A stretch of 64,000 nucleotides of DNA from positions 558,001 to 622,000 of the forward strand of contig NZ_CP014571.1 in the NCBI RefSeq assembly GCF_017357425.1. The letters are read 5' to 3'. Positions 36,025 through 47,048 of the stretch are shown one piece after another; position 1 is the first letter of the stretch, and each line of letters begins with the position of its first letter. The stretch comes from Arthrobacter sp. D5-1. GTDB taxonomy: Bacteria > Actinomycetota > Actinomycetes > Actinomycetales > Micrococcaceae. The notes under the pieces are model-generated. The model saw only the letters and a list, made by a program, of their open reading frames with translations, ran no database searches and had not been told where the DNA came from. The position numbers and the translations under genes were made by a program.

Positions 36025-36034
36025 GGGAAACCCT

Positions 36035-36919
36035 TCAGATCCGGGAACTGGAAGCAGTCAGCAGCGCGGCGGGGGACTGCTGCCGGGCGGCTTCCGCTGT
36101 GTGAAGCAGCAACAGTGCTGTGGTCACCGACCCCACACCGCCCGGAACCGGACTCAGGCCGGCGGCGACTCCGGTGACACTGGCTTCGTCGACGTCTCCC
36201 ACCAGCGAACCGTCGGGCAGGACGTTTGTTCCGACGTCGATCACTACCGCCTCCGGTGAGACATCACTGCCCTTCAGCAGCCCGGTGCGCCCGGCGGCAA
36301 CAACCACGACGTCGGCGGGCCGGGTATGGCGTTCCAGCGGTCCCGACTTGGAATGGCAGATGGTGACGGTCGCGTCCCGCTCCAACAGGAGCAGGGACAG
36401 CGGCTTGCCCACCACGGCGGAACGTCCGACGACGGTGACGTTCCGGCCCGCAACCGGGATCTCGAAGTGGTCCAGCAGTTCCACCACCGCCCGCGCGGTA
36501 GCCGGCGCGAATGCCGGTTGGCCAACAGCCAGGCGGCCGAGGCTGAGGGGATTGGCGCCGTCGATGTCCTTCTCCGGGGAGATGAGCCCCACCAACCGGT
36601 CTGCCCGAACGGCGGCAGGCAGGGGAGTTTGGAGGATGATGCCGTGGACGGTCGGCTCCGCGCTGAGGTCGGCCAGGACATTGGCCAATGCTTGTTCGCT
36701 GGCGTCGTGGCCAAGATCAACAATCCTGCATCCAATTCCTGCGCGTTCTGCTGAACGCTCGATCGAACGGACGTACCAGAGCGTTGACTCGTCCTCCGTA
36801 GCCACCACAACAGCGAGGGTGGGCCGCATTCCATCGGAGCCCAGGCTGCGGGCCTCGTCCTGGGCTTGCTGCCGGATCAGGGAAGCGAGTCCCTTGCCGG
36901 AAAGAACTGCAGTGGTCAT
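36035..36919 (-). CDS. folD: FolD-like methylenetetrahydrofolate dehydrogenase, cyclohydrolase Lys missing
   Basis: 294 residues, normal FolD length. The Rossmann half is standard (VTVVGRSAVVGKPLSLLLL, ATVTICHS, VVIDVGTNVLPDGS, SPVPGGVGSVTTALLL). The catalytic N-terminal half is not: where FolD has YVxxK, this protein reads YVRSI (Y49 to I53), so the Lys essential for cyclohydrolase is Ile. The usual VGxDPAS loop is ATEDEST and the PCTPxG motif is PATARA. I expect NADP-linked dehydrogenation of 5,10-methylene-THF without hydrolysis. The next gene, overlapping by 4 bp, belongs to a cyclohydrolase/cyclodeaminase family and could do that step. Confidence 0.88.
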   Translation of the reverse strand: MTTAVLSGKGLASLIRQQAQDEARSLGSDGMRPTLAVVVATEDESTLWYVRSIERSAERAGIGCRIVDLGHDASEQALANVLADLSAEPTVHGIILQTPLPAAVRADRLVGLISPEKDIDGANPLSLGRLAVGQPAFAPATARAVVELLDHFEIPVAGRNVTVVGRSAVVGKPLSLLLLERDATVTICHSKSGPLERHTRPADVVVVAAGRTGLLKGSDVSPEAVVIDVGTNVLPDGSLVGDVDEASVTGVAAGLSPVPGGVGSVTTALLLLHTAEAARQQSPAALLTASSSRI

Positions 36920-37542
36920 GAGAGGATCCTTTCGCGCACACGCTTGACCAGGGAGTCGGCGGCCAGGACAACTTTGTCTTCAAGGCCATCCGTCTGGTCC
37001 GCTAAACGTGTGCGGGCTGCGGTGTCTTTGATGGCCACCACGTTGATGTCAATGTTGACCCGGGCAGTGGTGGCGGCAGCGCGGGCTGCATCTGCTGCCG
37101 CTGCGACGTCGCTGATGACGCTGGGGTTGGCCACGTCGAAAAGTTCGGTGGCGAGGTCCACCACCTCACCGGAAACCTTGATGAGCTGGGCCGGTGTGTG
37201 GGCGGCCTGGACCAGGGCGTCCCGGATGGCGTCGGCCTTTGTTGCCTTGAGCTGCTCGGTGTCGGAGGGCAGCTTGTAGGAATCGATGACGGACTGGAAC
37301 GCGTGTTCGTCGGCGTCCGCCAGACGCAATGCCTCAATGATCAAGTGGTCGGCTGCGCTGGTGATCCTGGCGACGAGTGCCGCGTGCTGCTCATATTTTG
37401 GTCCTGTGGTGTATCTGGCCACCATGGCCACCAAGGCAGCACCCTGTGCCGCATGCAGGGCCGCAGCTGCGCCGCCACCGGGGGTCGGCTGACGTGAGGC
37501 GAGCCGGGAAAGGTAGTCATTGATGGTTTCTGAGCTGATCAT
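36916..37542 (-). CDS. Cyclodeaminase/cyclohydrolase family protein (FchA-like)
   Basis: 208 residues, an all-helical PF04961 protein. The signature RQPTPGGGAAAALHAAQGAALVAMVARYT is at residues 18-45 and NPSVISDVAAAADAAR near 138. This family covers formiminotetrahydrofolate cyclodeaminase and the monofunctional methenyl-THF cyclohydrolase FchA. No histidine-degradation genes are nearby. Its translational coupling to a FolD-like gene lacking the cyclohydrolase Lys favours 5,10-methenyl-THF hydrolysis to 10-formyl-THF. The role is inferred. Confidence 0.87.
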   Translation of the reverse strand: MISSETINDYLSRLASRQPTPGGGAAAALHAAQGAALVAMVARYTTGPKYEQHAALVARITSAADHLIIEALRLADADEHAFQSVIDSYKLPSDTEQLKATKADAIRDALVQAAHTPAQLIKVSGEVVDLATELFDVANPSVISDVAAAADAARAAATTARVNIDINVVAIKDTAARTRLADQTDGLEDKVVLAADSLVKRVRERILS

Positions 37543-37604
37543 GTGCCGTCCTGGCTGAACTGGGGGAGAGGCTGAACTGGGGGAGAAGGCTGAGGGGCAA
37601 AAGC

Positions 37605-37653
37605 TGCGGCCCGGACCCTCCCGGCCGCGAAGGAGGAAGGGGCCCGGGCCGCA
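37605..37653 (-). terminator. Hairpin after dmgO (terminator or attenuator)
   Basis: TGCGGCCCGG (37605-37614) pairs exactly with 37644-37653. Read on the minus strand the stem is followed by GCTTTTG. A 17-bp stretch beginning GGCTGAACTGGGGGAG is also directly repeated just beyond (about 37553-37587). The hairpin probably reduces read-through from dmgO into the folate genes. Confidence 0.6.
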
Positions 37654-37675
37654 TGCTGTGGCGAACTTCGGGGTG

Positions 37676-40216
<2,541 letters not shown>

Positions 40217-41131
40217 TTAGCGGAAAACCACGGTGCTGGTCTGGTCCAGCAGCACGCGGTGTTCGCAATGCCACCTGACGGCGCGGGACAATGCCAGGGC
40301 TTCGGCATCCTGGCCCACGGTTGAGAGGGTCGTGGGGCCGTAGCTGTGATCGACGCGGATGACTTCCTGCTCGATGATCGGTCCCTCGTCCAGGTCCGCG
40401 GTGACGTAGTGGGCAGTGGCACCCACCAGCTTCACGCCGCGGTCATAGGCCTGGTGGTAGGGGCGGGCGCCCTTGAAGCCGGGCAGGAATGAGTGGTGGA
40501 TGTTGATGGCGCGGCCCTCAAGGGCGCGGCAAAGATCGTCGGAGAGGACCTGCATGTAGCGTGCCAGCACCACGAGGTCCGCGTTGTACTCCTCCACCAG
40601 GTCCAGAAGGCGCTGTTCAGCCTCTGCCTTGGTGTCAGGGGTGACGGGAATGTAGACGAAAGGCAAGCCTGCGGCTTCAGCCATGGCCCGGTGGGTCTCG
40701 TGGTTGGAAACAACCACGACGAGGTCGCCGCCAAGGCTGCCGCCGCGCCAGCGGAAGATGAGGTCGTTCAAGCAGTGCCCAAACTTGGACACCATCACCA
40801 GGACCCGCTTTTTGGTCTGGTCATGGAAGCTGAACTTCATCTCGAAACGGTCGGCAATCGCGCTGAACTCCTCTTCAAGCCGTTCCGGCGAGTAGGACAG
40901 CGGGCCCGAGAAAGCGGTCCGCAGGTGCAATGTCTGGCGGAGGCCGTCGTCGAACTGTTGGTGTTCTTCGATGTTGAAGCCGCGCTCAAACAGGAAGGTG
41001 GTGACTGCCTGAACGATCCCGGCGCGTTCGACGCACGACAATGTGAGTACGAACTTCTGTGCTTGCTCTTCTTTGAGCAATTCGGGCGTGGGTAGTGTGC
41101 TTACCGGTGAGTCTGTCGCCATGAGGGTCAT
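40217..41131 (-). CDS. purU: Formyltetrahydrofolate deformylase
   Basis: 304 residues from ATG 41131 behind AAAGGAGG. An N-terminal ACT domain (about 27-100) precedes a formyltransferase-type catalytic domain with N210, H212 (NIHHSFLPGFKGARPYHQAYD) and the Asp in TADLDEGPII. It hydrolyses 10-formyl-THF to formate plus THF. In E. coli PurU balances C1 and glycine pools; here it would release THF so that dimethylglycine oxidase can keep running. It is the first gene of the minus-strand folate cluster and divergent from the GntR regulator. Confidence 0.95.
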   Translation of the reverse strand: MTLMATDSPVSTLPTPELLKEEQAQKFVLTLSCVERAGIVQAVTTFLFERGFNIEEHQQFDDGLRQTLHLRTAFSGPLSYSPERLEEEFSAIADRFEMKFSFHDQTKKRVLVMVSKFGHCLNDLIFRWRGGSLGGDLVVVVSNHETHRAMAEAAGLPFVYIPVTPDTKAEAEQRLLDLVEEYNADLVVLARYMQVLSDDLCRALEGRAINIHHSFLPGFKGARPYHQAYDRGVKLVGATAHYVTADLDEGPIIEQEVIRVDHSYGPTTLSTVGQDAEALALSRAVRWHCEHRVLLDQTSTVVFR

Positions 41132-41144
41132 GTCGCCTCCTTTA

Positions 41145-41176
41145 GATATATTCCTGCGTCCTGAACTGATATATTA
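41145..41176. promoter_or_regulatory. Two predicted GntR/FCD operator sites between purU and gntR
   Basis: GATATATTC (41145-41153) and TGATATATTA (41167-41176) match the motif seen at 29915, 33657 and 41997. They lie just upstream of purU and 76 bp before the GntR start. A possible gntR -10 is TATACT at 41193-41198. Two half-matched sites in the divergent spacer suit control of both directions. Confidence 0.6.
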
Positions 41177-41251
41177 GGATTGGGATTCAGCGTATACTGG
41201 TGACTCAGGCAGGTCAATAGGTTTTTCGGTTGTGAAGAAGGGGATGGCGCT

Positions 41252-41932
41252 GTGGCTTTTGGAACTCTGGCAATCGCCGGCGAAGACACGAGGAAGTCTT
41301 TGGCTGACCTCGCCTACGAACGCCTCCGGGATCGCCTCCTGATGCTGGACATCAAGCCCGGCGACCTCCTCAACGACGATCAGCTTGCCAAGGACCTGGA
41401 GATAGGCCGGACGCCGGTGCGCGAGGCCTTGAAGCGTTTGGAACTGGACCGGCTGGTCATCACCTATCCGCGGCGGGGCACGTTCGCCACCCGCGTGGAA
41501 GTAACGGACCTGGCTTTCATCTCCGAGATTCGGGCGCAGTTGGAGCCACTGGCTGCCGCAAGGGCGGCCCGGGTTGCTTCACCTGCCACCAGGCAGCATC
41601 TGCGGGATGTCATGCAGGCGGTGGAAGCTTTCGATGTCAGCGCTGCTTCGGTAGTGGAAACGCTGCGGCTCGATGCCAGTGTCCACCAGGGGATCTACGC
41701 GGCTGCTGCGAATCCCCATCTTGAAGACGTCCTGATCCGCTATGACAACCTGGCCACGCGGATCTGGTGCATGGTCCTGGACCGGCTGCCCAATCTGGAG
41801 CACCACGTGCGCGAACACCTTGATCTGCTGCGGGCTGTTATTGACGGCGATGAGGAGAAGGCGGCTGAGTTGGCCCGGGTTCACGTGAGTGGTTTTGAGC
41901 AGGCAGTGCGTCAGGCGCTTTTCGCGGCCTAG
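41252..41932 (+). CDS. GntR-family regulator with FCD domain
   Basis: 226 residues from GTG 41252 with AAGGGGA upstream. Winged helix: LADLAYERLRDRLLMLDIKPGDLL, then QLAKDLEIGRTPVREALKRLELDRLV. The FCD ligand domain starts near residue 95, with a His/Asp set (DASVHQGI, HHVREHLDLL, HVSGFEQAV) typical of metal-dependent organic-acid sensing. It is divergent from purU and flanked by pdxS. It is the best candidate for reading the T(G/A)ATATAT(C/T)A sites of this locus, perhaps answering to a betaine-pathway intermediate. Confidence 0.9.
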   Translation: MAFGTLAIAGEDTRKSLADLAYERLRDRLLMLDIKPGDLLNDDQLAKDLEIGRTPVREALKRLELDRLVITYPRRGTFATRVEVTDLAFISEIRAQLEPLAAARAARVASPATRQHLRDVMQAVEAFDVSAASVVETLRLDASVHQGIYAAAANPHLEDVLIRYDNLATRIWCMVLDRLPNLEHHVREHLDLLRAVIDGDEEKAAELARVHVSGFEQAVRQALFAA

Positions 41933-41975
41933 CGCGGCCTGCGCCTTCCCGGCTGTTGACTCTCTGGTTGGCCGG

Positions 41976-42006
41976 TTGCATACTGAACACTCCAACTAAT
42001 ATATCA
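41976..42006 (+). promoter_or_regulatory. pdxS promoter with GntR/FCD-type operator
   Basis: A possible -35 TTGCAT (41976-41981) is followed by TAATATATCA (41997-42006), in which the -10 (TAATAT or TATATC) overlaps the operator-like motif. GGATATCAG follows at 42010. Binding here would block RNA polymerase directly. Confidence 0.55.
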
Positions 42007-42090
42007 TCCGGATATCAGACTTCCGCGGTTGCCGCTGGTCTATCCGGGCGCTTGTGATGCAATCACAGCCTTCAGCCCTTGGAGTATCGC

Positions 42091-43005
42091 GTGACGACAA
42101 GACCCCTCCTCTTCGAACACATCCCGCTGATGGGCAGCAGCCGCGTTAAGCGGGGCATGGCTGAGATGCTCAAGGGCGGCGTCATCATGGACGTCGTTAA
42201 CGTCGAACAGGCCCGCATCGCCGAGGATGCCGGTGCCGTGGCTGTCATGGCGCTCGAACGTGTCCCGGCCGATATCCGCGCCCAGGGCGGCGTGTCCCGC
42301 ATGTCCGATCCCGACATGATCGATGCCATCATCGCCGCCGTGTCCATCCCGGTCATGGCCAAGGCCCGCATCGGCCACTTCGTCGAAGCCCAGGTCCTGC
42401 AGTCCCTCGGTGTTGACTACATCGACGAGTCCGAGGTCCTGACCCCGGCGGACTACATCAACCACATCGACAAGTGGAACTTCACCGTTCCCTTCGTCTG
42501 TGGTGCCACCAACCTTGGTGAGGCATTGCGCCGCATCAACGAGGGCGCGGCGATGATCCGTTCCAAGGGCGAGGCCGGTACCGGTGATGTTTCCAACGCC
42601 ACCGGGCACATGCGCAAGATCCGTTCGGAGATCGCCAAGCTCGCTGCCCTTCCCGAGGACGAGCTCTACGTTGCGGCCAAGGAGCTGCAGGCCCCGTACG
42701 AGCTGGTCAAGGAAGTTGCCGCCACCGGCAAGCTCCCCGTGGTGCTGTTCACCGCCGGCGGCATCGCCACCCCGGCTGATGCTGCCATGATGATGCAGCT
42801 CGGCGCCGACGGTGTGTTCGTTGGTTCCGGTATCTTCAAGTCGGGCAACCCGGCCGAGCGCGCCGCCGCCGTCGTGAACGCTACGGCCTATTACGACGAT
42901 CCGGATGTCATCGCCAAGGTCTCCCGCGGCTTGGGCGAAGCCATGGTGGGCATCAACGTCGACGACATTCCCCAGCCCCACCGCCTCGCAGAGCGCGGCT
43001 GGTAA
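42091..43005 (+). CDS. pdxS: Pyridoxal 5'-phosphate synthase lyase subunit PdxS
   Basis: 304 residues from GTG 42091 with GGAG 6 bp upstream. It is nearly canonical PdxS throughout: [19 protein letters not shown] with D34, [17 protein letters not shown] with K91, [11 protein letters not shown] with K159, ending PHRLAERGW. These equal D24, K81 and K149 of the Bacillus enzyme. PdxS makes PLP from ribose 5-phosphate, glyceraldehyde 3-phosphate and ammonia. The glutaminase PdxT, usually adjacent, is absent, and the gene carries the same operator motif as betaine genes. It is probably a second, locus-specific copy; THF/PLP enzymes handling sarcosine and glycine could need extra PLP. Confidence 0.95.
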   Translation: MTTRPLLFEHIPLMGSSRVKRGMAEMLKGGVIMDVVNVEQARIAEDAGAVAVMALERVPADIRAQGGVSRMSDPDMIDAIIAAVSIPVMAKARIGHFVEAQVLQSLGVDYIDESEVLTPADYINHIDKWNFTVPFVCGATNLGEALRRINEGAAMIRSKGEAGTGDVSNATGHMRKIRSEIAKLAALPEDELYVAAKELQAPYELVKEVAATGKLPVVLFTAGGIATPADAAMMMQLGADGVFVGSGIFKSGNPAERAAAVVNATAYYDDPDVIAKVSRGLGEAMVGINVDDIPQPHRLAERGW

Positions 43006-43061
43006 GTTTCGTTGCCCCCGGCGTGCCCTGATCCTCTGCGTGCTATTCCCCGCTCTCGCTG

Positions 43062-43099
43062 CCGCCATTTTGCTGGCGGGCCGGGGCGGGGGCCCTTTT
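43062..43099 (+). terminator. Probable terminator of pdxS
   Basis: CCGCCA (43062-43067) pairs with TGGCGG (43074-43079), and directly after it GGGCC (43078-43082) can pair with GGCCC (43091-43095), followed by TTTT. The second hairpin with its T run is the likelier terminator. Confidence 0.55.
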
Positions 43100-43239
43100 A
43101 CGCACGCTGCCGGATCAGCGCTCACCGCTCCGTTGTGGGAGTGTTTGTTTGTTAGTGAGGGACTCTCCACCCGGAAGCTGTTCGATAAATCCACGGGCTA
43201 CCAGGTCTGGGCCTGAACTGCCACTGCCCGGTGCGGAAG

Positions 43240-44172
43240 TCAGCGGTCGTCCTCGGGGCGGGCCGTGAGGATCCGATGAGCGCTCTCCTGAAGAATGCCG
43301 AGCGACTCCTGGATGAGTGGTGAGGCGATACTGCCCCTGCGCACCGCAGCGATAATGCGGCGGGTGGGTTTACCCTTGCCGGTGATACGCAGCCGAACCA
43401 CGTTCTCCGTACTGTGCAAGGGGGCCAGTCGCGGCAGCAGGCCCACGCCCAGCCCCGCTCCCACGAACGCTATTTGGGTTTCCCACTCAACGGCCTCATG
43501 CGCAATCCGAGGTGTCAGCCCCACCGCCGTGAATGCTGCCGTGAAGAGGGAGTGGTAGGTGGAGCCGGCGGCTTCGGTGATCCAGGGTTCCGAGGCAAGC
43601 TCTTCGAGCGTCACTGTTTCCCGCTGTGCCAATGGATGATCAGCGGGAATGATCACGTCCAGGGGATCGTCCAGCAGCACGGTCTGTTCGAACCGGGGAT
43701 CGTCCTCGCCGTAGGTTTCGGACTGCATGGCGACGATGACCGCGAGATCGATTCGTTCTGCCACCAATAAGTCGAAGCAGCGGGCCGGGTTGGCCTCGAG
43801 TACTTGGACCTCCAGCAAGGGGCGAGTGGAGCGCAAGGTGGCCGCCAGGGGCGCCAGCAGCTGCGCGGCAGCCGTCGAGAATCCGCCCAGCCCGAAATGT
43901 GACTGCACCTGGTCGCCGGCCTCCATGGCTGCTGCGCGCAGGCTCTCCCATTCGGCAATGAGGGTGTCCGATCCAGTCACAAGAAAGCGGCCGGTGGCGG
44001 TCAGTCGCACGCCCCGTCCATCCTTGGTCAGCAGCTGCATTCCCAGCATGCGCTGGAGCTCCCGCAGCTGCGCGGAGACGGCGGATGGGGAGTAACCGGT
44101 GAGCTCCGCAGTGGCGCCAATGGTGCCGCAGCGGGCAAACACCCTGAGTGTGATGAGCCTCGCATCGATCAT
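43240..44172 (-). CDS. LysR-family transcriptional regulator
   Basis: 310 residues from ATG 44172. The frame is open to 44334 but that would consume the whole spacer to gbcA. The N-terminal helix-turn-helix reads LITLRVFARCGTIGATAELTGYSPSAVSAQLRELQRMLGMQLL in part (TGYSPSAVSAQLREL). A standard LysR effector domain follows (FSTAAAQLLAPLAATLR, LDVIIPADHPLAQRETVTL, AFVGAGLGVGLLPRLA). It is divergent from the betaine monooxygenase genes and is their likely regulator. Confidence 0.9.
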   Translation of the reverse strand: MIDARLITLRVFARCGTIGATAELTGYSPSAVSAQLRELQRMLGMQLLTKDGRGVRLTATGRFLVTGSDTLIAEWESLRAAAMEAGDQVQSHFGLGGFSTAAAQLLAPLAATLRSTRPLLEVQVLEANPARCFDLLVAERIDLAVIVAMQSETYGEDDPRFEQTVLLDDPLDVIIPADHPLAQRETVTLEELASEPWITEAAGSTYHSLFTAAFTAVGLTPRIAHEAVEWETQIAFVGAGLGVGLLPRLAPLHSTENVVRLRITGKGKPTRRIIAAVRRGSIASPLIQESLGILQESAHRILTARPEDDR

Positions 44173-44334
44173 GCACCTATTGTGCACGGTTATCTTCTGA
44201 ATCTTGCGCTTTTGTTGCGGTTCAATGATCCCTAATCTCATGACTATAAGGTTTTCGACAACGCCGCTCGCACCCAACGCAGCAGTGCTCCCCACGAAAC
44301 ACACTCTGACCCATGCCTCCCGGGAGGAAAACAT

Positions 44335-45636
44335 ATGTCTGCTCCAGTCGTGCCCCTCAACTCACGCGGAAAACTCGCTTCATCCTTGCCTGCAGAGCAG
44401 CTGGCGGAGATCAGTGGTCTGTTCGAGTTCCGGCGCAAGGGATATTCCCTCGATGCGCCCTTCTACACCGACGCCACGATCTTCAAGATCGATATGGAAG
44501 CCATTTTTGGCCAGCACTGGATCTTTGCCGGCAGCATCGCCGAATTGCCGGAGCCGGGCGACTACGTCACCGTCGACTATGGTCCCTACTCCCTGATCGT
44601 GCTGCGCAATGACGACGGCGGCGTGAACGTCCTGCACAACGTCTGCCGCCACCGCGGTGCCCGTGTCCTGACCGAGCCCGCCGGGTCAACCGGAAACCTG
44701 GTCTGCGGCTACCACTCCTGGACGTACTCTCCGGAGGGCAACCTGATCCACGCCTCGGCGCCGGGCGAGACCAAGTTCGACAAGGGCTGCTTCGGCCTCA
44801 AGCGCGCTCACAGCCGCGTGGTTGCCGGACTCATCTTCGTCTGCATCGCAGACGAGCCGCCGGCAGATTTTGACGAAACGTCCAAAATCTTCGAACCGTA
44901 CCTCGCTCCACACGATCTCTCCAAGACCAAGATTGCCTACCAGCAGAACATCGTTGAAGAGGGCAACTGGAAGCTCGTCATGGAGAACAACCGTGAGTGC
45001 TACCACTGCGATGGCCACCCTGAGCTGGCCTGTTCCCTCTTCCCCACCTGGGGCCTGACGGAGGGCTTGATCCCGGCCCACCTTGAAGAAGTATGGGACC
45101 GTAACAAGGAAGCACAAGCCTCGCTGGAGGAGCGTTGCCGCCGCTACGGCCTTCCCTACGAGGTGGTGGAGGAGCTCGATACCCGCATTGCGGGAATCCG
45201 CATCTCACGCGAATCGCTCGACGGCGAGGGCGAGTCATTCTCGCCCGATGGCCGCCGGCTTTCCAAGAAGCTGCTCGGTGACTTGCGGGACTTCCGTTTG
45301 GGCCGCTGCTCGATGCACCTGCAGCCCAACAGCTGGTTCCACTTCCAGAGCGACCACGTCATCACCTTCGGCGTCTTCCCCATCAACGAACACCAGTCAC
45401 TGGTCCGCACCACCTGGCTGGTGGCCGATGACGCCGTGGAAGGCGTGGACTACGACCTGGAAAAGCTCACCTACACTTGGAAGCAGACCAACCTGCAGGA
45501 CAAGGCGTTCGTGGAGTTGTGCCAGACGGGCGCCGGCAGCCCCGCCTACGAGCCCGGCCCCTACATGAAGAGCGAATACCAGGTGGAGGCCTTCATCAAC
45601 TGGTACGTACAGCGTGTCCAGGAGCACTTGGCATGA
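44335..45636 (+). CDS. gbcA: Glycine betaine monooxygenase, Rieske oxygenase subunit
   Basis: 433 residues from ATG 44335 with GGGAGG upstream. The Rieske [2Fe-2S] motif is C104/H106 (CRHRGA) and C124/H127 (CGYHSW). The mononuclear iron site is NNRECYHCDGH with H224 and H228. This split and the NRECYHC form are typical of GbcA/choline-monooxygenase-like enzymes. The reaction is glycine betaine + O2 to dimethylglycine + formaldehyde. It overlaps the reductase gene by 4 bp. Dimethylglycine oxidase and formaldehyde dehydrogenase in the same window fit its two products, so I favour betaine over stachydrine or carnitine. Confidence 0.92.
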   Translation: MSAPVVPLNSRGKLASSLPAEQLAEISGLFEFRRKGYSLDAPFYTDATIFKIDMEAIFGQHWIFAGSIAELPEPGDYVTVDYGPYSLIVLRNDDGGVNVLHNVCRHRGARVLTEPAGSTGNLVCGYHSWTYSPEGNLIHASAPGETKFDKGCFGLKRAHSRVVAGLIFVCIADEPPADFDETSKIFEPYLAPHDLSKTKIAYQQNIVEEGNWKLVMENNRECYHCDGHPELACSLFPTWGLTEGLIPAHLEEVWDRNKEAQASLEERCRRYGLPYEVVEELDTRIAGIRISRESLDGEGESFSPDGRRLSKKLLGDLRDFRLGRCSMHLQPNSWFHFQSDHVITFGVFPINEHQSLVRTTWLVADDAVEGVDYDLEKLTYTWKQTNLQDKAFVELCQTGAGSPAYEPGPYMKSEYQVEAFINWYVQRVQEHLA

Positions 45637-47048
45637 CCGAACTCCTCACTGAGACGGTAGTCCAGGAACCACATCGCATCCGCGGCCTTGAGATGCCGTG
45701 GAACAGGGTGATGGGCAGCACCGAGGGGCCGGCCAGCGCGGCCCGCGCTTTGGGCCCGTGGCATCCGCAGGAGTTCATGGCCGAATGCGTTGAGATTGTT
45801 CCCGAAGTGGGCGGCATGATGACCTTCGTGTTCCGTCGCTCCGACGGTGCGCCCCTGGCTTTCCGTGCTGGACAGTACGTGAACGTCGCCTTCCCCGTGA
45901 ACGGCGAGGACCAGGATCCGGCGGACCGCAGCTACTCTCTGTCCAGCGCGCCCACCAAACCGTGGACCTTCGACATCACGGTCAAGCGCGATCCCACGGG
46001 CTTGGTCTCACCGTGGGTGCACGAGAACATCAAACCGGGGACTGTTTTGGAGATGCTTGGTCCGGTGGGGGCGTTCCACTTGCCGGACGCCGACCGGCGG
46101 GCACGCTACCTGCTCTTGGCCGCTGGGGCGGGGATCACGCCCATCATGTCGATGGTGCGGACCATTCACTCGCTGCCGGGGGAGGCCGACGTCGTGGTGC
46201 TCTACCACGGAGCGGCGGCCGAGGGCTTTGCCTTCAACAAGGAGCTCGCCTACATCGCCTCCGTGGACTCGCGCATCAAGGTCTTCTACTCCCTGGGCGA
46301 TCGCGGCAAACCCGACGACTGGGAAGGGCTCAGCGGAAGGCTGACGGCGGCCATGCTGGATCAGGTGGCTCCCGATGCCAACGGCCGGCAGGTCTATGCC
46401 TGCGGCCCCGAAGGGTACCTGAACACGGCCACCGAACTCCTGGGGAAGGTAGGCGTCGACGACACCTCCATCCACATGGAATTCTTCACCGGAGACCGCC
46501 AGACCATCCTCGAATATCAGGCGGAACTCGCCCTGGCGGCCGATATTGCGGAGGAAATCGCGGAGGAGATCGCCGATTCCGCCGAGGACTACTACGAAAG
46601 CCAGCCCACGGCGTTCGGACTCTACGAGCCCGGCTACGACGCAGGAGGAACGTTGAAGGCCACGGGCCTGCCGCTGGAAACTTCCGATCCGGACGGGTCC
46701 GGATCGGATGCATCCGACGGCGGTGCGGACGTGGAGCAGGAGCCTGTTACTCCTGATGCCTCGAGCTTTGACACGGTGGGAACGGGCAGCCTCACCCTGT
46801 CCTTCATGCGCACGGGCATTAATGTACGCGTCGACCCCAGCGAGCACATTCTTGGCCCCGCCCAGCGTGCCGGCGTCAGGATCGGCGCCAACTGCAAGGA
46901 AGGCATGTGCGGCTCGTGCAAGATCGTCAAGCTTTCCGGTGAGGTCGAGATGAACCATCAGGGCGGGATCCGGGCACGGGAAATCGACGCCGGCAAGTTC
47001 CTGCCGTGCTGCTCCACGGCACGCACTGACATGGTGATCGATGCCTAG
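45633..47048 (+). CDS. gbcB: Glycine betaine monooxygenase reductase subunit, with long acidic linker
   Basis: 471 residues from ATG 45633, overlapping gbcA. Residues about 45-145 bind FAD (RSYSLSSAP), 155-285 bind NAD(P)H (AAGAGITPIMSM, YACGPEGYL), and 385-471 form a plant-type [2Fe-2S] ferredoxin domain (C421, C426, C429 in CKEGMCGSCK and Cys in FLPCCS). It passes electrons to the Rieske subunit. Residues about 290-385 are an unusual acidic, Gly/Ser/Asp-rich linker beginning with a Glu/Ala helix. I recall typical GbcB as shorter between these domains, near 370 residues in total. Reading frame is intact. Confidence 0.9.
   Translation: MTELLTETVVQEPHRIRGLEMPWNRVMGSTEGPASAARALGPWHPQEFMAECVEIVPEVGGMMTFVFRRSDGAPLAFRAGQYVNVAFPVNGEDQDPADRSYSLSSAPTKPWTFDITVKRDPTGLVSPWVHENIKPGTVLEMLGPVGAFHLPDADRRARYLLLAAGAGITPIMSMVRTIHSLPGEADVVVLYHGAAAEGFAFNKELAYIASVDSRIKVFYSLGDRGKPDDWEGLSGRLTAAMLDQVAPDANGRQVYACGPEGYLNTATELLGKVGVDDTSIHMEFFTGDRQTILEYQAELALAADIAEEIAEEIADSAEDYYESQPTAFGLYEPGYDAGGTLKATGLPLETSDPDGSGSDASDGGADVEQEPVTPDASSFDTVGTGSLTLSFMRTGINVRVDPSEHILGPAQRAGVRIGANCKEGMCGSCKIVKLSGEVEMNHQGGIRAREIDAGKFLPCCSTARTDMVIDA

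Noticed and set aside
42040..43194. A 384-residue minus-strand open frame opposite pdxS
   Set aside because: It is the complement of a highly conserved PdxS gene, with His/Asp/Gly-rich nonsense composition and no start context.
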